Of a stretch of DNA of 8,124 bases, positions 1-5,253 are shown piece after piece. Positions within the stretch are counted from its first letter, which is position 1. Every line of letters starts with the position of its first letter. The DNA is from Nitrospirota bacterium (GTDB lineage Bacteria; Nitrospirota; Thermodesulfovibrionia; Thermodesulfovibrionales; JdFR-85): positions 1 through 8,124 of the forward strand of contig JAADGU010000006.1 of the NCBI GenBank assembly GCA_013152195.1, given 5' to 3'. The notes below the pieces were generated by a model. The model saw only the letters and a program-made list of their open reading frames with translations, was not told the origin of the DNA and did no database searches. Both the position numbers and the translations under genes were made by a program.

Positions 1-21
1 CTGTATTGGGCTACAATACAG
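1..21. repeat. 7-bp perfect inverted repeat
   Basis: CTGTATT (1-7) and AATACAG (15-21) are exact reverse complements around a seven-base loop. There is no following T-run. It may lie inside the end of an upstream gene, so chance is possible. Confidence 0.4.
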
Positions 22-56
22 GGATAAAATTCATATTACAGCTTACACGGGGTTGA
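3..56 (+). CDS. Possible C-terminal tail of an upstream gene (partial)
   Basis: An open frame enters from the left edge and ends at the TGA at 54-56. It would encode 17 residues ending GIKFILQLTRG. If real, the gene ends 8 bases before the cbiB ATG at 65, or overlaps an alternative cbiB TTG start (53) by a TTGA. The alternating polar and hydrophobic residues could be the last strand of an outer-membrane barrel, but that is only a guess. The piece is too short to identify, and a second frame is also open here. Confidence 0.25.
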   Translation, partial: VLGYNTGIKFILQLTRG

Positions 57-64
57 GACAGAAG

Positions 65-910
65 ATGATCTTTAGTGGAGTGCCTGCACAGCTTGTATTG
101 GCCTTTTTAGTGGATTCGCTTATTGGTGATCCCCGATGGATTCCCCACCCCATAAGGTGTATCGGGGAGTTCATATCCTGGCTTGAAGGCCGGGCAAGAA
201 GGTTTTGCCACAGTCCTGTGACTGAAAAGGTCTCGGGTGGAGTGGTTGTTGCGGTTGTGGTTGGTATAACCTATCTTGTAACTTATCTCTTTACTGAAAC
301 AGTATCCTCTGTATTCCGGGATGTCTCGATATTAAATATTATCTCTTTAAATGATATAGTCATTGCATTTGTCGGCTCCCTGACCATTGCACTCAGGGGG
401 CTGAGGGAATCTGCCGGAAACGTGCTCTCTGAACTCAAACGGTCTGATCTTGATTCTGCAAGGGGGCAGCTTGGACATATTGTTGGCAGGGATACGGAGG
501 GACTGAACGAGGAGGGGATTTTGAGGGCAACCGTGGAGACCCTCTCTGAAAATGTCTCGGACGGGGTGATTGCACCAATGTTTTACTTTGCAATCGGCGG
601 CCTTCCTCTTGCCATGGCATACAAGGCAATAAACACACTGGACTCCATGCTTGGTTACAGGAATGAGAGATACATTAACTTTGGATATGCAGCAGCAAGG
701 CTTGACGACATTGCCAATTACGTTCCTGCAAGGCTCACGGCATGGGCTATTGTATTCTCTGCAGCCGTGCTGTCGTCAGATAAAGTGAGCCCTTCAAGGG
801 CGGCAAGGGTGATGCTGAGAGATGGAAGGAAGCACTCAAGCCCCAGGTCTGCCGGAGGCGGCGATGGCAGGGGCACTCGGGATTCGGCTTGGAGGGCCTA
901 TTTCTTATGA
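65..910 (+). CDS. cbiB: Adenosylcobinamide-phosphate synthase CbiB, N-terminal part, reads out of frame after about 844
   Basis: CbiB/CobD is a membrane protein of cobalamin synthesis. It amidates adenosylcobyric acid with the aminopropanol (phosphate) side chain to make adenosylcobinamide (phosphate). Numbered from the ATG at 65, family motifs are present in order: D17...GDPRWIPHPIR 21-31, GRDTEGL 141-147, ATVETLSENVSDGVIAP 155-171, YKAINTLDSMLGYRNERY 186-203 and RDGRKHSSP 252-260. Hydrophobic segments lie near 5-20, 57-78, 98-112, 165-185 and 222-237. After Pro260 (codon 842-844) the frame turns into a Gly/Arg-rich, non-family tail and stops at 910. The true C-terminus continues in another frame (next entry). 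The ATG at 65 is preferred; an in-frame TTG at 53 would add four residues, and the ribosome site is weak for either. The family is certain; whether the gene works is not. Confidence 0.85.
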   Translation: MIFSGVPAQLVLAFLVDSLIGDPRWIPHPIRCIGEFISWLEGRARRFCHSPVTEKVSGGVVVAVVVGITYLVTYLFTETVSSVFRDVSILNIISLNDIVIAFVGSLTIALRGLRESAGNVLSELKRSDLDSARGQLGHIVGRDTEGLNEEGILRATVETLSENVSDGVIAPMFYFAIGGLPLAMAYKAINTLDSMLGYRNERYINFGYAAARLDDIANYVPARLTAWAIVFSAAVLSSDKVSPSRAARVMLRDGRKHSSPRSAGGGDGRGTRDSAWRAYFL

Positions 911-1070
911 GGGGGTTGTTAGTGAAAAACCATTCATCGGAGAAGGTGAGCGTGAGATTGAACTTGCGGACGGTGCTATGGCAGACAGGATTACAGGGGC
1001 TGCAGGAGGCATTGGGATGATTTTCTGCGTAATGCTGTCTATATTAATACACAGAATTTTGATCATATAA
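846..1070 (+). pseudogene. cbiB: CbiB C-terminal part, displaced by frameshift
   Basis: From 846 this frame encodes 74 residues that complete CbiB: GLPEAAMAGALGIRLGGP, then a loop with GEGEREIELADGAMADRI, then a final hydrophobic helix (GMIFCVMLSILIHRILII) before TAA at 1068-1070. CbiB proteins usually read SP-N-[SA]-G-x-PEAAMAGALG here. In this sequence one base (a, 845) lies between the CCC of SSP and the GGT of GLPEA, where two codons are expected. The simplest reading is a 5-base deletion. With it restored the protein would be about 336 residues, normal for the family. No start with a good ribosome site would express this piece alone. It is either a decaying gene or a sequencing/assembly error; the intact sequence on both sides favours a recent or artefactual lesion. 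Confidence 0.75.
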
Positions 1071-1100
1071 TACAGCCTGGACAAAACAGAAGATATTAAC

Positions 1101-1125
1101 CACAGAGGGCACAGAGAGCTCAGAG
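1101..1125. repeat. 9-base-period CACAGAG repeat
   Basis: Three units follow at a 9-base spacing: CACAGAGGG (1101-1109), CACAGAGAG (1110-1118) and CTCAGAG (1119-1125), preceded by TTAAC. Sequence of the form AACCACAGAGG-CACAGAGA is, from memory, a dispersed intergenic repeat in many environmental bacterial genomes; I could not check this. Function unknown. Confidence 0.6.
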
Positions 1126-1198
1126 TAAAAAACAAGACATGAAATTATTCAAAAGAAAGTCAGGGTTTTTAAAAAATTCCAATTCAGTTTTATTTAGT

Positions 1199-1228
1199 AT
1201 CCGCGTTTATCTGCGAAAATCTGCGGCC
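1199..1228. repeat. 10-base-period ATCTGCG repeat
   Basis: Three units occur at exactly 10-base spacing: ATCCGCGTTT, ATCTGCGAAA and ATCTGCGGCC. The period matches one helical turn. It lies 54 bases downstream of the transporter stop (minus-strand sense). It resembles dispersed intergenic repeats I recall from environmental genomes (unchecked). Confidence 0.6.
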
Positions 1229-1282
1229 AAATGAACTCTTTATTCCGGTCTTTGCAAACTTTACGGCTGGATTACCCCCGGT

Positions 1283-2782
1283 TCAATGCTTACTTCTTCC
1301 TCCTGTCTTGTTATGTTCGGTCTTCCAGGGTCTTGATGCAATCACAAAGGCGGCAACAAGGGTCAATAGTATCCAGTCCCTGCCAATAAGTATGAGCGAG
1401 GCCCAGGTATATCCTCCATATGGCTTTCTGAGTTCAGTGTAGAGGTCTCCAACGAGAATTATTCCAAGTACAAGGGGTACAAAGTATTTGATAAGTATAT
1501 CCCACCAGAAACCGAGCTTTATGGTAGAGATCCTGTTGACATGCTGTCTCAAAACCTTTATCCTGAAAAACCAGCCCACAAGTATGCATTCAAATATACC
1601 CACAACAATCAGTCCGTAGTGAGTAAGGAAATGGTCTACTATGTCGAGCCACAGCAGCCCTGCCTGAGTGGTAAAGATGACAGATCCGAAGAAACCCAGT
1701 ATGGAAACAATAGTTATAAGGCGTTTTCTCCTGATCCCGAATTTATCAACCATTGCTGATGTAAATGCCTCAATTATAGAAATGGAAGAGGAAAGGCCGG
1801 CAACCACAAGACAGAGAAAAAAGATCGCACCAAAAATATTCCCTCCCGGCATAAGGCTGACCGCCTTTGGGTATGCAACAAAGGCAAGACCAATACTCTG
1901 TGAGACAACACCGGAGAGGGGCTCACCCTGTGTTGTGGCCATAAAGCCAAGGACAGAGAAGACAGCAACCCCTGAAAACAATGAATATCCACTATTGATA
2001 AACGCTGTCAGCAATGCATACCTGGTAATATTTGCTTTTTCAGGGAGATAACTCGCATAGGCTATCATGATTCCGAAACCAAGGCTGAGGGTGAAGAATA
2101 TCTGGCTGTAGGCATCAATCCATACCCTTGGGTCCGAGAGCCTCGAGAAATCGGGAGTCAGGTATGCCCGAACCCCGGACATCGCCCCCTCAAGTGTAAG
2201 AGACCAGAAGACGAGCACAGCAGTCAGCACAAAGAGCAGGGGCATGAATATCCTGTTTGCAAGCTCAATTCCCCGCTGCACGCCCCTGTGAACTATAAAC
2301 CAGTTTATGAACCAGATAACGAGAAGCGCAAAAAATATCGGAGTCCTTATCTGGCCTATCTCTGACGGTGAATTGCTTACGGCAAGGAAATCCTTGAAGA
2401 AAAAGGTGTTAGGGTCGTTGCCCCAGCCAAGGTTAAAGGAGAGGAAAAAGAAATTAAGGCACCAGGCAACTATTACCATATAATAAAGCACTATGCCGAA
2501 CATCACAAATGTCACGGCCCACCAGCCGAGCCATTCCCAATTCTTCCTTATCTTTGCATAGGCAAGGGGAGCTGATCCGATACGCTCATGTCCAACAGCA
2601 AACTCCAGTATCAATAATGGAATTCCAGCTGTCAGGAGAGCGGTAAAGTAGGGGATAAGAAAGGCTCCGCCACCATAATTATATGCCATATAGCTGAATC
2701 GCCAGATATTACCGAGCCCTATTGCTGAGCCTACTGCGGCAAGCAGGAAACCAAACTGACTATTCCACTGCTCCCTCTTCAT
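1283..2782 (-). CDS. Neurotransmitter:sodium symporter (NSS/SLC6, LeuT-like) family transporter
   Basis: This 499-residue membrane protein should import a small amino-acid-like substrate using the sodium gradient. The TM1 hallmark GSAIGLGNIWRF (18-29) includes the unwound Na+-binding stretch and is followed by GGGAFLIPY (37-45). TM3 has the Tyr pair Y100-Y101; Y101 matches LeuT Y108. TM6 is QIFFTLSLGFG (227-237), matching LeuT Q250-G260 with F253, S256 and F259 conserved. TM8 is AGLSSSISI (328-336), matching the LeuT Na2 site with Thr354 as Ser. A Gly (G22) in TM1, where monoamine carriers have Asp, favours a carboxylate-bearing amino acid. Residues Y45, Q227, T231, N263 and S267 form a chloride-site pattern. 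The ATG abuts the aroK TAG with no gap, and AAGGAG lies 12 bases upstream inside aroK, so translation is probably coupled. Length and about 12 helices are normal. Substrate is not determinable; an aromatic amino acid is a guess from context. Confidence 0.93.
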   Translation of the reverse strand: MKREQWNSQFGFLLAAVGSAIGLGNIWRFSYMAYNYGGGAFLIPYFTALLTAGIPLLILEFAVGHERIGSAPLAYAKIRKNWEWLGWWAVTFVMFGIVLYYMVIVAWCLNFFFLSFNLGWGNDPNTFFFKDFLAVSNSPSEIGQIRTPIFFALLVIWFINWFIVHRGVQRGIELANRIFMPLLFVLTAVLVFWSLTLEGAMSGVRAYLTPDFSRLSDPRVWIDAYSQIFFTLSLGFGIMIAYASYLPEKANITRYALLTAFINSGYSLFSGVAVFSVLGFMATTQGEPLSGVVSQSIGLAFVAYPKAVSLMPGGNIFGAIFFLCLVVAGLSSSISIIEAFTSAMVDKFGIRRKRLITIVSILGFFGSVIFTTQAGLLWLDIVDHFLTHYGLIVVGIFECILVGWFFRIKVLRQHVNRISTIKLGFWWDILIKYFVPLVLGIILVGDLYTELRKPYGGYTWASLILIGRDWILLTLVAAFVIASRPWKTEHNKTGGRSKH

Positions 2783-3304
2783 CTATCCGGAGAACTCCTT
2801 CATTCTACGAATAATCTCATCTGCAATCTCTGCCGGTGTCAGGGAATCCGTATCAATTATGATATCTGCCTTTTCATAAAAGGGCCCTCTATAGTCAAGA
2901 AGGTCTCTTATCTTTTTCAGGGGATCGTCCACATTCAGGAGGGGGCGCTCCCCGGAAGTGCTCGTGCGTTTCAGGATGGTCTCGGGACTTGCCTTAAGAC
3001 AGACTATCACTCCCTTTTCCCTGAGGGCCTTCATGTTTTCCTCTCTCAGGACAACCCCTCCACCAGTGGAGATCACTACGTTGTCCTGCCTTGCAAACTT
3101 CTTTACTATCTCGGTCTCCCTGTCACGGAAATAGGGCTCTCCAAAACGGCTGAATATTTCTTTAATCGTCATACCCTCAGCCTTCTCTATCTCTTCATCA
3201 AGCTCGACAAGCCTCATTCCAAGCCTGCAGGCAAGCTCTCTGCCCACAGCAGTTTTACCAGTCCCCATAAATCCAACAAGCACAATGTTCTTCATTCTTT
3301 CCAT
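2783..3304 (-). CDS. aroK: Shikimate kinase
   Basis: Shikimate kinase phosphorylates shikimate at O3 with ATP, the fifth step of the chorismate pathway, in the cytoplasm. The 173-residue protein is of usual size. Walker A is GFMGTGKT (11-18). Shikimate-binding residues line up as D36, R60 (FRDRE), G81-G83 (STGGG), R120 in the lid (GERPLL) and R139 (YRGPFYEKADIII). Nothing needed for activity appears missing. The ATG at 3304 has AGGA seven bases upstream. A second ATG at 3295 would give the more common MKNIVL start and cannot be excluded. The gene abuts the transporter downstream and lies 428 bases downstream of aroC in the same direction. That gap is full of repeats, so one transcript with aroC is uncertain. 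Confidence 0.96.
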   Translation of the reverse strand: MERMKNIVLVGFMGTGKTAVGRELACRLGMRLVELDEEIEKAEGMTIKEIFSRFGEPYFRDRETEIVKKFARQDNVVISTGGGVVLREENMKALREKGVIVCLKASPETILKRTSTSGERPLLNVDDPLKKIRDLLDYRGPFYEKADIIIDTDSLTPAEIADEIIRRMKEFSG

Positions 3305-3334
3305 ATCCCTATCCTGAGTCTATCGAAAAGAGAG

Positions 3335-3365
3335 CGTAAAGCTAAAAAAACTTCTTTTCAGCCTC
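3335..3365. repeat. Direct repeat, copy A (partner 3448-3477)
   Basis: The stretch beginning CGTAAAGCT and ending TTCAGCCTC recurs at 3448-3477 as CGTGAAGCT...TTTAGCCTC. About 27 of 31 positions match with one gap. Similarity resumes after a length difference at GATTACCT (3378-3385 and 3479-3486). A shorter echo, ATCATGAAGCT (3424-3434), precedes copy B. This looks like an old duplication in non-coding DNA. Confidence 0.6.
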
Positions 3366-3447
3366 TCGATTTCTTCAAGATTACCTCAAGTTTTATAAAA
3401 CTGATTTTTTCTTTCTCTTTCTTATCATGAAGCTATCTTGAAGGGAT

Positions 3448-3477
3448 CGTGAAGCTCAAAAACTTCTTTTTAGCCTC
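3448..3477. repeat. Direct repeat, copy B (partner 3335-3365)
   Basis: Second copy of the element described at 3335-3365, in the same orientation and starting 113 bases further on. It has five A residues where copy A has seven. Confidence 0.6.
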
Positions 3478-3501
3478 ATGATTACCTTATTGAAGATAAA
3501 A

Positions 3502-3612
3502 AGCGCATAGTGCAGAGCGCATGGAGCAGAGCGTAAAGACAAAGTTTAACGAGTCCGTGTCCAACGCTATGCGTCTTATCCTTGAACGCTATGCGCTATG
3601 CTCTTTGCGTCC
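3502..3612. repeat. Imperfect palindromic GCGCATAG/CTATGCGC cluster
   Basis: The left arm carries AGCGCATAG (3502-3510), GCGCAT (3517-3522) and AGAGCGTAAAG (3528-3538). The right arm carries AACGCTATGCG twice (3563-3573 and 3585-3595), then CTATGCGCT (3589-3597), the exact reverse complement of 3502-3510. AGAGCGTAAAG also occurs at 3331-3341. The arms could fold into a long imperfect hairpin in either strand. It resembles a REP-type intergenic element; no transposase is present. Confidence 0.55.
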
Positions 3613-3646
3613 TCAACTCCCCTCAACTCCTGAACTCCCTAACTCT
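3611..3646. repeat. CCTCAACTCC tandem repeat
   Basis: Two exact 10-base units CCTCAACTCC (3611-3620 and 3621-3630) are followed by degenerate units TGAACTCCC and TAACTCT. The stretch 3623-3637 (TCAACTCCTGAACTC) recurs as its exact reverse complement at 5079-5093 in the next gap. It is therefore a dispersed element rather than local slippage alone. Confidence 0.6.
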
Positions 3647-3732
3647 CTTTTCATCTGTATCCCATCTTCATCCCGGCAAAAAAGTCCCCGTTTAAAGGGT
3701 GCAGAATTATATCGGATTTCAGAAAAATATGT

Positions 3733-4917
3733 CTATATATTCTTCAGATAATTCTCGTAATTTCTCTTTGTCTCCTCCATGCTGTCACCACCGAATTTCT
3801 CCAGAAAGGCATCTGCAATTACCAGTGACATAACAGCCTCACCGATTACCGAGGCTGCTGGTACTGCACAGACATCAGACCTCTCATAGACAGCCTCAAA
3901 GGGTTCACCTGTAACAATGTCAACAGACCTGAGGGGTTTGTGCTGGGTTGGAATCGGCTTCATGACTGCCCTGACTACTACGGGCATCCCGTTTGTAATT
4001 CCACCTTCGATGCCTCCGGCATGATTCGTTTTCCTGAGAACAGACTTTGGAGACTTATTGTCAGGAGAGGGATATATTTCATCCATCACTTCAGCACCAG
4101 GTCTCTCTGCAAGCTCAAATCCGTTGCCGATCTCAACACCTTTTATGGCCTGAATGCCCATGAAGGCATGTGCAAGACGGCCGTCAAGTCTCCTGTCCCA
4201 CTGAATATGGCTGCCAAGGCCAACCGGCACACCCACGGCATGGACAAGAAAAGTGCCTCCAAGGGAGTAGCCCCCCTCTTTTGCCTTCTCAATGGCCTCC
4301 TTCATCCGGATTGCCGTATCATCCTCAGGACACCTCACATCAGAGGACTCAGCACTTCCTGACAAAGCCTTCAGGTCCTCCACATTCAAAACAGACGGAT
4401 TAACGCTCATGGATACATTGCCTATGGCCGCAACAAAGCCTCCAACAGTTATGCCAAACTCCTCAAGAAACCTCCTGGCAATTGCACCTATGGCCACCCT
4501 CATGGCTGTCTCCCTTGCAGAAGACCTTTCAAGTATATTCCTTATATCATCCTGATGGTATTTGGTTGCACCAGGCAGGTCGGCATGCCCAGGCCTTGGT
4601 CTTGTAACAGGAGGAACAGAGCCCTTCTCTTCCGCAAGAGGAGACATCCCCTCCTGCCAGTTTTTCCAGTCCCGGTTTTCAATAAAAAGGGCGACCGGTG
4701 ATCCAATTGTAACCCCCCATCTGATTCCTGAAATAAACTCAACACTGTCTGACTCAATCTTCATCCTGCCGCCACGGCCAAAACCTGTCTGTCTCCTGCC
4801 AAGTTGCCGATTTACATAATCAGGGGTTATCTGCAGATTTGCGGGAATACCCTCAACAATGCCTGTCAGCCCCTTTCCGTGAGATTCTCCTGCTGTAAGA
4901 AAACGCAACCTGAACAT
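3733..4917 (-). CDS. aroC: Chorismate synthase
   Basis: Chorismate synthase converts 5-enolpyruvylshikimate 3-phosphate to chorismate, the last common step to aromatic amino acids, folates and quinones. It needs reduced FMN and works as a cytoplasmic tetramer. The 394-residue sequence is full length and of the Bacillus-like type that starts directly at RLRFLTAGESHG; there is no flavin-reductase fusion. Motifs in order are GESHG (10-14, catalytic His13), RPRPGHAD (107-113, His111), RSSARETAMRVAIGAIA (131-147), HAFMGIQAIKGVEIGNGF (250-267), TNHAGGIEGGITNG (297-310) and RSDVCAVPAASVIGEA (346-361). The ATG at 4917 is supported by AAAGGAGT ten bases upstream. The gene stands apart from both neighbours behind repeat-rich gaps. 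Being followed by aroK in the same direction suggests a loose shikimate cluster. Confidence 0.97.
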   Translation of the reverse strand: MFRLRFLTAGESHGKGLTGIVEGIPANLQITPDYVNRQLGRRQTGFGRGGRMKIESDSVEFISGIRWGVTIGSPVALFIENRDWKNWQEGMSPLAEEKGSVPPVTRPRPGHADLPGATKYHQDDIRNILERSSARETAMRVAIGAIARRFLEEFGITVGGFVAAIGNVSMSVNPSVLNVEDLKALSGSAESSDVRCPEDDTAIRMKEAIEKAKEGGYSLGGTFLVHAVGVPVGLGSHIQWDRRLDGRLAHAFMGIQAIKGVEIGNGFELAERPGAEVMDEIYPSPDNKSPKSVLRKTNHAGGIEGGITNGMPVVVRAVMKPIPTQHKPLRSVDIVTGEPFEAVYERSDVCAVPAASVIGEAVMSLVIADAFLEKFGGDSMEETKRNYENYLKNI

Positions 4918-4926
4918 TTCCGTATC

Positions 4927-4934
4927 ACTCCTTT
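4927..4934 (-). promoter_or_regulatory. Ribosome binding site of aroC
   Basis: The minus strand reads AAAGGAGT, ending ten bases before the ATG. This fixes the aroC start at the family's usual first residue. Confidence 0.7.
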
Positions 4935-4972
4935 CAAGTTTAGCCTATGGTCATTATGCCCCTGAGAGCTAT

Positions 4973-4988
4973 ACATATTAACATATTA
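4973..4988. repeat. ACATATTA tandem pair
   Basis: Two exact adjacent copies of ACATATTA (4973-4980 and 4981-4988) lie about 55-70 bases upstream of the aroC start. The AT-rich block sits where a promoter could be. It may be an operator-like direct repeat or chance. Confidence 0.4.
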
Positions 4989-5078
4989 TCATCAGGGTTA
5001 TCTCTTGTTTGGAAGGTGCGGTGCCATCGCCGATTATATTTAATTGGTGGGAAAATTTCGAGGGGATAAACGGGATGA

Positions 5079-5093
5079 GAGTTCAGGAGTTGA
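5079..5093. repeat. GAGTTCAGGAGTTGA dispersed element (inverted partner 3623-3637)
   Basis: These 15 bases are the exact reverse complement of 3623-3637. Read on the minus strand, a TCATCCCG-type stretch follows (5072-5079), loosely matching TTCATCCCG after the other copy (3667-3675). Similarity may therefore extend beyond the exact core. Confidence 0.5.
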
Positions 5094-5125
5094 AGAGTAA
5101 ATGGCTTCAGGATAAGGCCGTAATC

Positions 5126-5201
5126 GTCATTGCGAGCAGAGCGAAGCAATCTGTTTTAAAAATCAGACGGATAAAGATTGCTTCGCTCTGCTCGCAATGA
5201 C
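5126..5201. repeat. Perfect 27-bp inverted repeat (GTCATTGCGAGC type)
   Basis: The left arm 5126-5152 begins GTCATTGCGAGCAGAGCGAA. The right arm 5175-5201 is its exact reverse complement, with a 22-base spacer (5153-5174). It lies 53 bases downstream of the cytochrome c stop (minus-strand sense). There is no T-run after the stem, so it is not a classic terminator, though the stem could protect the mRNA 3' end. Inverted repeats with GTCATTGCGAG...GAAGCAATC are, from memory, widespread REP/MITE-like elements in unrelated bacteria. No transposase is encoded here. Confidence 0.9.
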
Positions 5202-5224
5202 AAAATCTGCTTGCCATGACAAAA
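5187..5224. repeat. 19-base tandem duplication at the edge of the inverted repeat
   Basis: TCTGCTCGCAATGACAAAA (5187-5205) is followed directly by TCTGCTTGCCATGACAAAA (5206-5224), 17 of 19 positions matching. The first copy includes the outer part of the inverted repeat's right arm, so the terminus appears duplicated outward with two later changes. Confidence 0.7.
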
Positions 5225-5253
5225 ATGGCATTTTCAGACTTTTTATAACTTCA

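Larger units (their letters stand above)
1071..1282. other. Convergent intergenic gap between cbiB and the NSS transporter
   Basis: This gap separates the converging 3' ends of cbiB (plus) and the transporter (minus). It contains no credible gene. It carries two short-period repeats (1101-1125 and 1199-1228, listed separately) and an AT-rich stretch around 1169-1180 (TTTTTAAAAAATT). I see no GC-rich stem followed by a T-run, so no clear intrinsic terminator for either gene. Confidence 0.6.
3305..3732. other. Repeat-rich intergenic gap between aroC and aroK
   Basis: No credible gene lies in these 428 bases. A 76-codon plus-strand frame (3521-3751) runs across the repeats and into aroC and has no family character. 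The gap holds a 31-base imperfect direct repeat, an imperfect palindromic GCGCATAG cluster and a CTCAACTCC tandem (separate entries). On the minus strand just after aroC, CCC (from 3697-3699) and GGGG (from 3686-3689) precede a six-T run (from 3678-3683). That could be a weak terminator, but the stem has only three or four pairs. An aroK promoter must lie here if aroC is not cotranscribed; I found no convincing boxes. Confidence 0.6.
4918..5253. other. Intergenic gap between the respiratory operon and aroC, with repeats
   Basis: No credible gene lies in these 336 bases. The aroC ribosome site AAAGGAGT (minus strand, 4927-4934) is at the left end. Further right are a tandem ACATATTA pair (4973-4988), a copy of the GAGTTCAGGAGTTGA element (5079-5093), a perfect inverted repeat (5126-5201) and a 19-base tandem (5187-5224). 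A plus-strand frame at 5009-5200 translates the inverted repeat into IVIASRAKQS, a familiar artefact of this repeat type. The aroC promoter should be here. AT-rich hexamers near 4970-4990 are candidates, but no pair of boxes is convincing. Confidence 0.6.

Noticed and set aside
1668..2051. 127-codon plus-strand frame inside the transporter
   Set aside because: Antisense shadow of the NSS gene; the real frame carries all family motifs.
3611..3646. CRISPR-like array
   Set aside because: Units are only about 10 bases with no spacers, and no cas genes are nearby.
3521..3751. Plus-strand 76-codon frame upstream of aroK
   Set aside because: It translates the palindromic and tandem repeats and ends inside aroC on the opposite strand; composition is not protein-like.
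3940..4819. Several plus-strand frames of 77-140 codons inside aroC
   Set aside because: They are antisense to an intact, fully motif-supported chorismate synthase and lack ribosome sites.
5009..5200. Plus-strand 63-codon frame next to the cytochrome c gene
   Set aside because: It reads through the inverted repeat, giving the IVIASRAKQS string typical of translated repeats. It has no ribosome site and no family character.
5126..5201. Intrinsic terminator for the respiratory operon
   Set aside because: The stem is strong but too long for a typical terminator and has no U-tract after it in the minus-strand direction.
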